Assembly (NCBI RefSeq): GCF_900070355.1
Contig: NZ_LN849456.1
Location: 2,232,001 to 2,296,000, forward strand
Reading direction: 5' to 3'
Source of the DNA: Devriesea agamarum
GTDB taxonomy: Bacteria > Actinomycetota > Actinomycetes > Actinomycetales > Dermabacteraceae
DNA: 64,000 nucleotides
A program made the translations under genes and the position numbers. The notes below the pieces were generated by a model. The model was not told the DNA's origin. It was given only the letters and a program-made list of their open reading frames with translations, and made no database searches. Shown here piece by piece: positions 7,755 to 16,359 of this stretch (its first letter is position 1; every line of letters begins with the position of its first letter).

Positions 7755-10700
7755 ATGCCCCTATTGTGGACACTCATCATCCTCCTCGCCGCTGTCATTC
7801 TCGCGCCGATCGGCTCCAAACTGCTGGGACGCGCCTCAGGATGGCTGCTCGCCGCTATCTATCTTGGGGCAGCAGGTGCATTCCTGCCCGCTGCCCTCGC
7901 AGTGGTGCGCGGTGGCGGGCAATCCCCCGCGGCAGGTACCGGCACGGATCCGGCCAGCTTCGCTGTTCCTTGGGTTCCCACCTGGGGTGTTGAATTCGCC
8001 CTCAAGGCGGACGGGCTGGGAGTGGTCTTTACCTTTATCGCCCTGCTCATTGGTGCGGCAGTCCTCGCCTATTCCGCGCGATATTTAGATAAAGGGCCAA
8101 ACATCAGCTTTTACCTGTTGATGGCAACATTCACGCTGTCCATGGTGGGCCTCGTGCTCGCCAATGACATCATCGTGTTGTTTATCTGCTGGGAACTCAC
8201 CTCGTTGGCGTCCTTCTTCTTAATCGCGCGGTCGGGGGCTGCCGGACAGGGACCCTCACTGCGAACTCTGCTCATTACATTTGTTGGCGGGCTGTTCCTG
8301 CTTGCAGCCGTTGCCCTGATCGTCGGCACGCTCGGCACCACCAACTTGCACGACATCCTCAACTCCCAGGTGTGGCGCACCGACCCCGCCTTCACCACCT
8401 TGATCGCGGTGCTGGTGATCATCGCAGCCGCCACAAAATCAGCCCAGTTCCCCTTCCACGTCTGGCTTCCCGACGCGATGGCAGCCGCTACTCCGGTATC
8501 GGCCTATCTGCACGCGGCTGCCGTCGTCAAAGCCGGGATTTTCCTGTTGCTGCGGTTCTCCCCGGCCTTCCACAGCAACCCGGTATGGAACGGGCTACTG
8601 ATCGGGCTCGGCCTAGTGACCGCGTTTGTCGGCGGATATTTTGCACTCCAGCAAAATGATCTGAAGAAACTCATGGCCTACTCGACGGTGAGCCAGCTCG
8701 GCCTGATCGTCACCCTCATCGGGGTGGGCACAAAAACCGCGCTGACCGCCGCCATCTTGCACACCATCGCCCACGCCCTGTTTAAGTCCGGGCTATTCAT
8801 GATGGTTGGCGTCGTGGACCACGCAGCCCACACACGCGACTTCCGGCGCATGCCGCCCATGTGGAGGAAGCTTCCGTTCTCCTTCGCCATCACCATCCTC
8901 GGATGCGCCTCCATGGCGGGTCTACCACCCCTGCTCGGATTCGTCTCCAAGGAATCCCTGTTGGCCGGGGCCATGACCGCCCCCGGAGCCCCCACCATCG
9001 GCTGGCTAGTTCTGATCGGTATCGCCGGAGCCAGTGTGCTCACCTTCGCCTACTGCGTGAAAATCGTATTCGGCGCCTTCATCGACGGGAAGGATCGCAC
9101 CGCGGACGACAGTCACGGGCATCACCGCGACGTGAGCCGGCCCGACCTCCTGCTCGTGTTGACCGCCTGCCTACCGATCGTGGCGAGCTTGCCTCTAGCC
9201 ATAGTCGTCGGAATATTTGACGCCCCACTGGGAGCGGCAGTGACCGCAGCCGGTCACCCCAATGCTGAACCGCACCTAGCGCTCTGGCACGGTATGACCC
9301 TCGAACTAGGCGTCACCCTGATCGTGATCGGACTGGGAGTGTTGATCGCGGGATTCCGTCGCGAGATCTTCCCCGTCATCGAACGCCACCCGTTCCCCAT
9401 CGACGGGGCGCGCGCCATCGGCATGCTCGAACGGCTTCACTATCAGCTTGCCCGTCTGCTGGAGCGGCCCACCGCATCGGACGACCCCATGCGGCACATC
9501 GGGGCCATCGTGGTGGCATTCGCAGCCGTGGTGCTGTCCGGTCTGGCCCTGCTCTTCCCGCAGCTCGCCCCAGCACAGCCAGGCACCAGCACAGCCTTAG
9601 ACGCCGTGCTCCTAGTGCTCATCACCGCCGCCGTTCTGCTCGTATGCACCGCGGACTCCCGACTCGCCGCGACCGTCTCCCTGTCGGCGGTAGGCATCCT
9701 CGCCACCGTGCAGATCCTTTCACTCGGTGCGCCCGACGTCGCCCTGACCCAGCTGCTGGTCGAAGCTCTCACCATCATCGTCATCATGCTGGTGCTGCAA
9801 AAACTTCCGCTCACTTTCGGACGCGCCGGGCGCAAACGACGCGGCGGCGCACTCGCCGTGGCGATCCTCACCGGGCTTGCAGCAGGCGGCGGAACCTTCA
9901 TGTTTATGGGACGCCGCGGACGCTCCGACATCGCTGACTACTACATCCACAACGCTGAAGAAATCACTGGCGGACACAACATCGTCAACGTCATCCTGGT
10001 CGAGTTCCGTGCCTTAGACACCCTCGGCGAACTGGCGGTTCTAGGAATGGCCGGGGTTGCGATCGTCGCTGTTTTGTCCACCGTCCGGCACATTTTCGTC
10101 GACCCGCAAGGGCGGCGAGACGGCGGACACGTGGACGAACCACGCATTGCCCTGCGCAGCGAAGGCACCGCCGCCCACCGTGCCATCGCCTCGGCCTGGG
10201 GCAACGCGGCGGCCCTGCAACTAGCCGTCCGCATTCTCGCCCCGCTTCTCGCCCTGGTCTCGGCCATTTTGTTCCTGCGCGGGCACAACGCACCCGGGGG
10301 TGGCTTCATCGCGGCCCTGGTCGGTTCAGCCATCGTCGGTTTCATCTACCTCTCCACCTCCGAAGACCGACAGATCGGACCGCCGCGTCTGCCGCTGTTC
10401 CTCATCGGAGGCGGTATCGCCCTGGCTGTTCTCACCGGAGTGATCGGCTTTACCGCCGGAGGTTTCCTGACCCCGCTGCATGGAGAGATCTTTGGCCAGC
10501 ACGTCTCAACCTCCATGGTTTTCGACATCGGCGTATACATGGCGGTGCTCGGTTTGGTGATGGTGGCCTTTAACCTATTGGGCACCTCCGCCGCCACCAA
10601 ACTATCCCCGACGGGTGAACAAACCCGCGAACGCACCGACGAAGCCGTCGAAGGTGAACTACCTGGTCCGCTCGACACCACTCGCGGCGACCGGCGCTCG

Positions 10701-10781
10701 TGGCGGCGGGGGCACCGCGTCGGCGTCGGAACCTCGCATCTGACCGACGGAACGCAACCGAAGGAGGCGGGACGTCGATGA
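7755..10781 (+). CDS. mrpA: Mrp/Mnh cation:proton antiporter subunit A fused to the B domain
   Basis: 1008 aa. The N-terminal two thirds is the Complex I NuoL-like core: ICWELTSLASFFLIARSGAA carries the conserved Glu of helix 5, VWLPDAMAAATPVSAYLHAA the quinone-oxidoreductase-family loop, and AILHTIAHALFKSGLFMMVG the conserved His/Lys helices. After about residue 810, ILFLRGHNAPGGGFIAALVG is the MrpB signature, so the B subunit is fused, as usual in actinobacteria and the group-2 Mrp systems. A hydrophilic tail of about 50 residues (TRERTDEAVEGEL...) ends the protein. With MrpC-G it forms a multisubunit Na+(K+)/H+ antiporter in the membrane, used for pH and salt tolerance. The stop TGA overlaps the mrpC ATG. 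Confidence 0.97.
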   Translation: MPLLWTLIILLAAVILAPIGSKLLGRASGWLLAAIYLGAAGAFLPAALAVVRGGGQSPAAGTGTDPASFAVPWVPTWGVEFALKADGLGVVFTFIALLIGAAVLAYSARYLDKGPNISFYLLMATFTLSMVGLVLANDIIVLFICWELTSLASFFLIARSGAAGQGPSLRTLLITFVGGLFLLAAVALIVGTLGTTNLHDILNSQVWRTDPAFTTLIAVLVIIAAATKSAQFPFHVWLPDAMAAATPVSAYLHAAAVVKAGIFLLLRFSPAFHSNPVWNGLLIGLGLVTAFVGGYFALQQNDLKKLMAYSTVSQLGLIVTLIGVGTKTALTAAILHTIAHALFKSGLFMMVGVVDHAAHTRDFRRMPPMWRKLPFSFAITILGCASMAGLPPLLGFVSKESLLAGAMTAPGAPTIGWLVLIGIAGASVLTFAYCVKIVFGAFIDGKDRTADDSHGHHRDVSRPDLLLVLTACLPIVASLPLAIVVGIFDAPLGAAVTAAGHPNAEPHLALWHGMTLELGVTLIVIGLGVLIAGFRREIFPVIERHPFPIDGARAIGMLERLHYQLARLLERPTASDDPMRHIGAIVVAFAAVVLSGLALLFPQLAPAQPGTSTALDAVLLVLITAAVLLVCTADSRLAATVSLSAVGILATVQILSLGAPDVALTQLLVEALTIIVIMLVLQKLPLTFGRAGRKRRGGALAVAILTGLAAGGGTFMFMGRRGRSDIADYYIHNAEEITGGHNIVNVILVEFRALDTLGELAVLGMAGVAIVAVLSTVRHIFVDPQGRRDGGHVDEPRIALRSEGTAAHRAIASAWGNAAALQLAVRILAPLLALVSAILFLRGHNAPGGGFIAALVGSAIVGFIYLSTSEDRQIGPPRLPLFLIGGGIALAVLTGVIGFTAGGFLTPLHGEIFGQHVSTSMVFDIGVYMAVLGLVMVAFNLLGTSAATKLSPTGEQTRERTDEAVEGELPGPLDTTRGDRRSWRRGHRVGVGTSHLTDGTQPKEAGRR

Positions 10782-11110
10782 TCCTCGCAGCGACCATCAC
10801 CGTTTTGGTGACCGGTGGCACTTATCTGCTTTTGCAGCGGAGTATGGTGCGCACCGTATTTGGCATCAGCCTGCTCAGCCACGCCGCGAACTTTATTTTG
10901 TTAGCCGCCGGAGTCCCCGGTTGGAGAGGTGAACCGATCACCGGGAGTTCTGACCCCTCCCAGATGGCTGATCCACTGCCCCAAGCATTCGTGCTCACCG
11001 CCATCGTCATCACCCTAGCGGTCACTATCTTCATGCTGATGCTTGCCGTCATCGGTCACAACGACGACCTGTCGCGTGACCCCGACACGGGGGAGACACA
11101 CGACTCGTGA
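10778..11110 (+). CDS. mrpC: Mrp antiporter subunit C
   Basis: 110 aa, NuoK-like, with three membrane helices. The ATG at 10778 overlaps the mrpA stop (ATGA) and has the SD AAGGAGGCGG at 10761-10770; longer upstream frames are only the reverse reading of mrpA. VRTVFGISLLSHAANFILLA is the typical MrpC helix, and DPLPQAFVLTAIVITLAVT gives the helix bearing the D-P-L-P-Q-A-L/F-V-L-T-A-I-V-I motif shared with NuoK. C is an essential membrane subunit of the antiporter complex. The gene is translationally coupled on both sides. Confidence 0.97.
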   Translation: MILAATITVLVTGGTYLLLQRSMVRTVFGISLLSHAANFILLAAGVPGWRGEPITGSSDPSQMADPLPQAFVLTAIVITLAVTIFMLMLAVIGHNDDLSRDPDTGETHDS

Positions 11111-12624
11111 GCCCTGTCCTTCTACCTCTCTTCGTGGCCGTCCCGATGTTCGCAGCGGCCCTGCTGGTCCTTTTCCGCGGCCCGGTCATTGGCCGGATTG
11201 TGCTGACCGCAACCCCGCTGCTAGTGCTAGCTGGCGCTATCGGCCTTCTGATCACCCATCGGAGCCAACCGGTGATCGCGCATTCTGTTGGCGGATACGT
11301 CGAAGGTCTCGCGATTCCGTTTGTGTCCGACTCGTTTACGGCACTCATGCTTGCCGTCACTGCGCTCAGCACACTGGCCGCCGTGCTGTTTATGATCCGC
11401 ACCCGCGAAGACCGCTACCGATTCGTTCCCCCGCTGATCCTGTTACTGGTGGCCGGGGTGGACGGCGCGCTGCTGACCGGCGACCTATTCAACCTATTCG
11501 TGTGGGTTGAGGTCATGCTGATGCCGTCCTACGCGCTGATCGCTGTCACCGGGTCCTGGCGACGCCTCGGAATTGGCCGCATGTTCGTGTTGGTGAACCT
11601 TCTGACCTCGACGATCCTGCTGATCGGCGTGGGGATGGTTTACGGGACAGCGGGTACCGTCAATCTCGCTGAACTCGCGGGCGCCGGTGCAAAAAACCCG
11701 GTCACGGCGGCTGCTCTCGGCATTGTGCTGCTGGCTCTGGCGGTGAAAGCGGGTGTGGTTCCCGTGCACGGCTGGCTTCCCCGCAGTTACCCGGCTACCT
11801 CCGGCGGCGTCATGGGCCTGTTTTCGGCCCTGCACACAAAAGTTGCCCTCTACGCCATTTTCCGCATCATCGCCGTCACCTTTGATGGTCGTTTACCGTA
11901 CGACGTGGTGGCGCTCGTCCTCGTCATCGTCACGATGCTGGTGGGAGCCATCGCAACCGCTGGGGTTCGTCGTATCCGGGCTGCGCTCGGTTTTCAGATG
12001 GTCAGCGGGGTCGGGCACATCCTGATCGGGGTGGTGCTGATGGGCCAGGTGGCGCTCGGAGCGGGGATCCTCTACATGATCCACCACATCGTGACGATGT
12101 CTGCTCTGGTGCTGGCCATTGGCGCAGTAGAACACATCTATGGCTCGGGCAAACTCGACCATATTCGTGGCCTCGCCCGACGCGAACCGTGGGTAGCGAC
12201 GGTTCTCGCGCTCGGTTTCCTTTCCCTGGTCGGGCTCCCGCCCACCTCGGGGCTATGGGGCAAGATCGGTCTGATGACGGCCAGCGGGACGGACGGCGGC
12301 GTCGAGGGATACCTCCTGATCGCTGCAATCATCGTGGCGTCGATCGCCTCCATGATGTCCCTGCAGAAAGTGTGGCGCATGCTCGCCTGGGGTAAACCCA
12401 TGGAAAGTTACCGTCCCGACGACGAAACTATGGGTCGCGGCGCCCCGGTCGCCCTTCCCGTCGATGTCCGTATTCCGGTATCACTGTTGCTGCCGTCGAC
12501 ACTGATGATCGCGGTATCCGTGGCGATATTCGTCGGCGTCGGTGTGCTGCTGCCGGAGGTTAACCGGGCTGCCGGCTCCCTGGTGGATATCCCAACCTAT
12601 GTGAAGGCGGTGCTCGGACGATGA
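11107..12624 (+). CDS. mrpD: Mrp antiporter subunit D
   Basis: 505 aa from GTG 11107, overlapping the mrpC stop (GTGA). This is the second NuoL/M/N-like antiporter-type subunit. It shows LFNLFVWVEVMLMPSYALIA with the conserved helix-5 Glu, AVKAGVVPVHGWLPRSYPAT with the helix-7 Lys and HGWLP loop, and a further transport helix around LYMIHHIVTMSALVLAIGA. About 14 membrane helices are expected and the length is normal. It pairs with MrpA to form the proton- and cation-conducting part. Confidence 0.97.
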   Translation: MSPVLLPLFVAVPMFAAALLVLFRGPVIGRIVLTATPLLVLAGAIGLLITHRSQPVIAHSVGGYVEGLAIPFVSDSFTALMLAVTALSTLAAVLFMIRTREDRYRFVPPLILLLVAGVDGALLTGDLFNLFVWVEVMLMPSYALIAVTGSWRRLGIGRMFVLVNLLTSTILLIGVGMVYGTAGTVNLAELAGAGAKNPVTAAALGIVLLALAVKAGVVPVHGWLPRSYPATSGGVMGLFSALHTKVALYAIFRIIAVTFDGRLPYDVVALVLVIVTMLVGAIATAGVRRIRAALGFQMVSGVGHILIGVVLMGQVALGAGILYMIHHIVTMSALVLAIGAVEHIYGSGKLDHIRGLARREPWVATVLALGFLSLVGLPPTSGLWGKIGLMTASGTDGGVEGYLLIAAIIVASIASMMSLQKVWRMLAWGKPMESYRPDDETMGRGAPVALPVDVRIPVSLLLPSTLMIAVSVAIFVGVGVLLPEVNRAAGSLVDIPTYVKAVLGR

Positions 12625-13655
12625 TGAACCCCTGGTACTGCATGACCTACGGCTTCTTCATCGTGCGTGAAGTGGTGAAGGGATCCATCCAGGTGGCGCG
12701 GGCTGCGTGGAGCCCTCGCGGTGAAGCCTCTCCCGCCATTGTCGAATACCGTATGCGGTGCGCCACCGACGTTGAGGTCGTCTCCATGGCCTCATCCATC
12801 ACCATTACCCCGGGCACCCTGGTGGTTGGGGTTGCGCACGGCACGGACTTAGAGAACGCGTCGCTGTTCGTTCACGCCTTGTTCGCTGACAGTCGCGAGC
12901 AGGTGATCGAGGATCTCACCGACATGGAGGACCGGCTGCTGCGTGCAACGCGGGGCCGTAAAGCTGCTCAGGCATTGCCCCGCCCGAGCCAGGGTGCGGA
13001 TGTGCATGGCCCAGGTGCGCAGGAGACAGCGGGCGCAGAGGCTGCGGGCGCTGCAAGTTCGGCAGAGGTTGTGGCTGTGAAGGAGGCTGCCGGGGCTGCG
13101 AGTGCGGGGGAGACTGTGGGTGCGAAGGAGGACACGGGCGATGCGGTCATGCCTACTGCTGAATCTCGGCATGAGTCTGAGAAGTCCCAAGAACAGCTGA
13201 GTCGCTCCGAAGCGTTTGAGGGATCACGAGCTACGCAGGCAGCTGTTGACCGCGCACCAGCACCCGAGCAGAGCCCACCGGACTCTGCATCATCCACGCA
13301 GGTACCTGCTTCACGTCCACCTGTGGCCGAGCCGGTCACCGACCGTACGGATGGAGGCACCATTCGGCGCCGAGGCCGCCGCGCGGGCAGACCAGACCCG
13401 GAACGGGAGACCAATCGACTCCGACGTATCGCACTCGAAGGGGAAGAGGCCGTCTATCGAGGACGCCATGCCGGTGCGGCAGGGCCATCCACGACAGGTC
13501 AGGTGCCGGTAGTGCCGTCAACGACCGGCCAGGCCTCTGCGGTGACGTCAACGACAGATCAAACCCCAACACAACAGTCACCGCACCACACCCGAACCCG
13601 CTCGCGGCGTCGCTCATCCGCGGACATCGATGAGCACGGAACAGGAGGCGAGTGA
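12621..13655 (+). CDS. mrpE: Mrp antiporter subunit E with shortened N-terminus and long disordered tail
   Basis: 344 aa, about twice the usual MrpE length of 160-180. ATG 12621 overlaps the mrpD stop (ATGA). Residues 5-110 match the later half of MrpE (FFIVREVVKGSIQVARAAWS, then SMASSITITPGTLVVGVAHG and FVHALFADSREQVIEDL). The two N-terminal helices seen in typical MrpE, about 70 residues, are missing. From about residue 112 the chain becomes a low-complexity Ala/Glu/Ser/Thr/Pro tail of some 230 residues with degenerate repeats (EAAGA, STTGQ) and basic RRRGRRAGRPDPER. The tail is probably cytoplasmic and disordered; its role is unknown. Frame and codon use stay coding to the stop, which overlaps mrpF. 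Confidence 0.9.
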   Translation: MMNPWYCMTYGFFIVREVVKGSIQVARAAWSPRGEASPAIVEYRMRCATDVEVVSMASSITITPGTLVVGVAHGTDLENASLFVHALFADSREQVIEDLTDMEDRLLRATRGRKAAQALPRPSQGADVHGPGAQETAGAEAAGAASSAEVVAVKEAAGAASAGETVGAKEDTGDAVMPTAESRHESEKSQEQLSRSEAFEGSRATQAAVDRAPAPEQSPPDSASSTQVPASRPPVAEPVTDRTDGGTIRRRGRRAGRPDPERETNRLRRIALEGEEAVYRGRHAGAAGPSTTGQVPVVPSTTGQASAVTSTTDQTPTQQSPHHTRTRSRRRSSADIDEHGTGGE

Positions 13656-13915
13656 TGACCATCATTTTATGGATCACCATTGCGCTACTCGGGCTGACCA
13701 TCCTGGTGGGTCTTGCGCGCATCGCCAGCGCCCATGACGCCGCCAGCCGCGCCGTCGTCGGTGACCTGGTGTTCTTTTCCGCCATTGGGATTTTGGTGAT
13801 TCTCGGGCTGTTTAACGATTCTGTGGCAGCCATTGACGCCGCGCTCATCGCGTCGCTGCTGGGAGTCCTCGCGACCATTGCCCTCGCCCGCATCCTCACC
13901 CGAGGGAGACGCTAA
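13652..13915 (+). CDS. mrpF: Mrp antiporter subunit F
   Basis: 87 aa, three membrane helices, normal length. ATG 13652 overlaps the mrpE stop (ATGA), with SD AGGAGGCGAG just upstream. The central VGLARIASAHDAASRAVVGD corresponds to the conserved MrpF segment R-x(3)-P/A-x-x-x-D-R-x-x-x-x-D, here with the Asp at HDAASR and VVGD. MrpF is a small membrane subunit needed for complex function and, in some species, bile-salt efflux. Confidence 0.95.
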   Translation: MMTIILWITIALLGLTILVGLARIASAHDAASRAVVGDLVFFSAIGILVILGLFNDSVAAIDAALIASLLGVLATIALARILTRGRR

Positions 13916-14289
13916 TGCAATCGATGACTGTGCCAGACATCGTGGTGACCGTAGTCGTCGCGGTGCTCGTCCTCGGCGGGGCATTTTTCATGCTGACCGC
14001 TGCGGTCTCAATGTTCCGTGCCCACGACGCACTCGCCCGCATTAACGTGCTCTCGCCGGCGACCGGGCTGGGCTTGCCGATGATCGTGCTCGGCGCATAT
14101 ATCCAGCACGTCTGGGTCGGTGGATTCTCAGTTTTGGTGCTGATCAAAGTGGTGATGACCATTATCGCGCTGATTATCGTGTCATCGGTGGGATCAAATG
14201 TGCTGGCCAGAGCCGCCTACCTGTCCGGTGCTGCGGTGGATCCGCGCACGTCCCCGCAGGAACTCGCCGAAGACCCCGACCGGAGCTAA
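13915..14289 (+). CDS. mrpG: Mrp antiporter subunit G
   Basis: 124 aa. ATG 13915 shares its A with the mrpF stop (TAATG). Three helices are visible, and AAVSMFRAHDALARINVLSP is the MrpG/PhaG signature (usually R-x-P-D-x-x-x-R-x-H), with a matching third helix VLIKVVMTIIALIIVSSVGS. A short acidic C-terminus ends the last gene of the operon. A second ATG at 13924 is a possible alternative start. The operon ends here, with a hairpin 40 bp downstream. Confidence 0.95.
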   Translation: MQSMTVPDIVVTVVVAVLVLGGAFFMLTAAVSMFRAHDALARINVLSPATGLGLPMIVLGAYIQHVWVGGFSVLVLIKVVMTIIALIIVSSVGSNVLARAAYLSGAAVDPRTSPQELAEDPDRS

Positions 14290-14328
14290 TATTCCGGCGG
14301 CTATGCCGTCACGATCTGGTGCTCTGAT

Positions 14329-14353
14329 TTCTCAGCCCAGATTGGGCTCAGAA
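14329..14353. terminator. Hairpin between convergent mrpG and M20 deacetylase genes
   Basis: AGCCCA (14334-14339) pairs with TGGGCT (14343-14348) around the loop GAT. After a single C/C mismatch on each side the stem continues as TTCT (14329-14332) with AGAA (14350-14353). It lies 40 bp after the mrpG stop in a spacer between converging genes and has no T-run, as is common for actinobacterial terminators. The rest of the 228-bp spacer shows nothing recognisable. Confidence 0.5.
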
Positions 14354-14517
14354 GATGCTGTTCACCTCAGCCAGGCGCATCTCATGTGCGGTGACCACGG
14401 TGCGCGCCCCGGCAATGATGGCCCCACCTCGTCATAGACGGGATGACGGACCTGGTGCGCCGGATGGCGGGAGTGCACCGCGCACCTGCATGTCATGATG
14501 TGGCCCGCACCGGGTTG

Positions 14518-15747
14518 TTATCGGGACGGTTTGTCATCGCTGAGATCGGCGATCAGTGCATCAAAAAACGCTTCACATGCCTCAAGCTGTTCCAGCGTCA
14601 CAAACTCATCCGCAGCATGGGCTTGGGAAATATCCCCGGGCCCGACCACGACCACGCTCATACCCGCATGCTCGTAAATCCCAGCTTCCGTGCCGTAGGT
14701 GACCTTCTCCTCGCAGGGAATAGCACCAAGCTGCACGGCATAACGTGCTGCCTCTGAATCCGGGCCACCATCGAGCCCATACAGCAAACTGACAATATCG
14801 ATAGACGCCCCCACCTGGTCCGTCGCACTCGTGGGGTCAGCGGGAATCGCGTCCTTCATCTCGACATCCAGCTCGTGAATCTTCGCAAGAATGCGGTCGA
14901 CAATCGGCTCCACCTCGACATGGGGAAGCGCCCGGAACTCGAGTTCCAGATCCACGGTGTCGGGCACGGTATTACACGCGATACCACCGTGGAACACATT
15001 GACACCGCCCGTGGACCATGCGACCGGGAACGCCTCATCGTACGGGCCATTGAGTCGGAAGCTATCGATAATCTCGGTGTGGAACCAGTCGGTAAAACGT
15101 GCCGCATATCGAATCGCATTGAGACCGCGCGGAAGAAGCGATGAGTGCGCTGCAATGCCGCGGAAATGCGCATGCAAAACATTCATCGACTTATGCGCGC
15201 TCACAGCCCGCATACTGGTGGGTTCCCCGACAAAGGCAATGCGAGGATGGATTCCCACCTCGTCTAATTGCTTTACCAGTGCCCTCGCGCCATTGCAGTT
15301 AGTTTCTTCATCCCAAGTGGCCGCAATATGGATCGGTTCACGCAAAGTAGCGGCAGCGAAACGGGGAGCGAGCGCGGCGGCAATACCGAGATACGACTTC
15401 ATATCGGCAGTTCCGCGCCCGTAGAGCTTGCCGTCGCGAACTTCCGGGCTGAACGGATCACTCGACCAGTTCTGACCCGTCACCGGAACACAGTCGGCGT
15501 GTCCCGCGAGCAGAATCCCTCCGTCTGTCGAGCCGTCTTGTGCCGGGAACGTGGCGAGGAGGTTAACCCGAACCTCATCTTGTTCAGCGAAGGTTCGCAC
15601 CTGCGCCCCCGCTGCCCCGAAGAGCTCAGCCAAAAGCTCAATCGCAGGACGGTTTCCGAGCGCAGAGGTGGTATCCAAGGCGACGAGCGCCTTCACAACA
15701 TCGTGAACAGTGTTCGACGCGGCGGCAGGAGTAGGAGTGGTGCTCAT
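14518..15747 (-). CDS. argE: M20-family deacetylase, acetylornithine deacetylase (ArgE/DapE-like)
   Basis: 409 aa from ATG 15747 (MSTTPTPAAASNTVHD); the frame stays open further upstream without resemblance to the family. Metal ligands fit the M20 pattern: H83 in LAGHADCVPV with D85 two residues on, bridging D115 in GRGTADMKSY, and the E147/E148 pair in ATWDEETNCNGA. A dimerisation domain follows (HAHFRGIAAHSSLL), and the C-terminal metal His is in IYEHAGMSVVVVGPG. ArgE hydrolyses N-acetyl-L-ornithine to ornithine and acetate; family neighbours include succinyl-diaminopimelate desuccinylase. No other arginine genes are near, so the substrate is a family-level assignment. Confidence 0.88.
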   Translation of the reverse strand: MSTTPTPAAASNTVHDVVKALVALDTTSALGNRPAIELLAELFGAAGAQVRTFAEQDEVRVNLLATFPAQDGSTDGGILLAGHADCVPVTGQNWSSDPFSPEVRDGKLYGRGTADMKSYLGIAAALAPRFAAATLREPIHIAATWDEETNCNGARALVKQLDEVGIHPRIAFVGEPTSMRAVSAHKSMNVLHAHFRGIAAHSSLLPRGLNAIRYAARFTDWFHTEIIDSFRLNGPYDEAFPVAWSTGGVNVFHGGIACNTVPDTVDLELEFRALPHVEVEPIVDRILAKIHELDVEMKDAIPADPTSATDQVGASIDIVSLLYGLDGGPDSEAARYAVQLGAIPCEEKVTYGTEAGIYEHAGMSVVVVGPGDISQAHAADEFVTLEQLEACEAFFDALIADLSDDKPSR

Positions 15748-16359
15748 GCAGGCCAGGTTAGACCCAGAATCCTTGTAGTGGGGGTAGCTCCACACCGGTT
15801 GAGACTGTGCGGCGGTGGTTTCTGGGCGGGGTTGATGCAGGGAGGGCGGTGGGAGATGGGGCGACGGTGGGTGTAGGCGGAGTTGAGATAACCGCAACGT
15901 ATGATGCGGCGTGCAGTCAAGAAATAACCTGTAGGGGAGAAATCGTTTCAGCAACCCTAGGTCGATTATGCAAGGCGACAATGCCTGTAGTGATTACTGG
16001 GCTGAAATTGGATGATCCGAAAATGTGGCACACTATCCTCTCTGATTCACGGTACTGCTCGTGCTGGAAGTGGTACCAAGCCGCACTACACCTCGCGTGG
16101 CGCATGGTGGAGTAGGTGATGGTCGTAAGTCAGAGCGTCGGGTATCACGAAGCTAAGCCCAAATCTAAGTGACAATTCAAGCTGGAAAGGAGTACATCGT
16201 CGAGATCGGTTGGTGTTCTCGTGTCTATATTAAGAAAATTATTCTCCATGGCGTGCGTGAACCGAAATGCTGTCTCGGTACCTCATTTACCTCCTCGATT
16301 CATGCCTTGCTCGGGTCTAGTCACAGTTCTCCCAGAACAGACCGCACTACGCTAGGGGA
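15748..16359. other. 612-bp spacer with an A+T-richer interior, no recognised gene
   Basis: From roughly 15880 to 16330 the composition is visibly less G+C-rich than the neighbours. Short open frames exist on both strands (for example minus 16105-15917, 62 codons), but none has a convincing SD, codon use or family resemblance. It must include promoters for the (-) deacetylase and the (+) S9 peptidase. It could be a decayed insertion. Confidence 0.4.
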
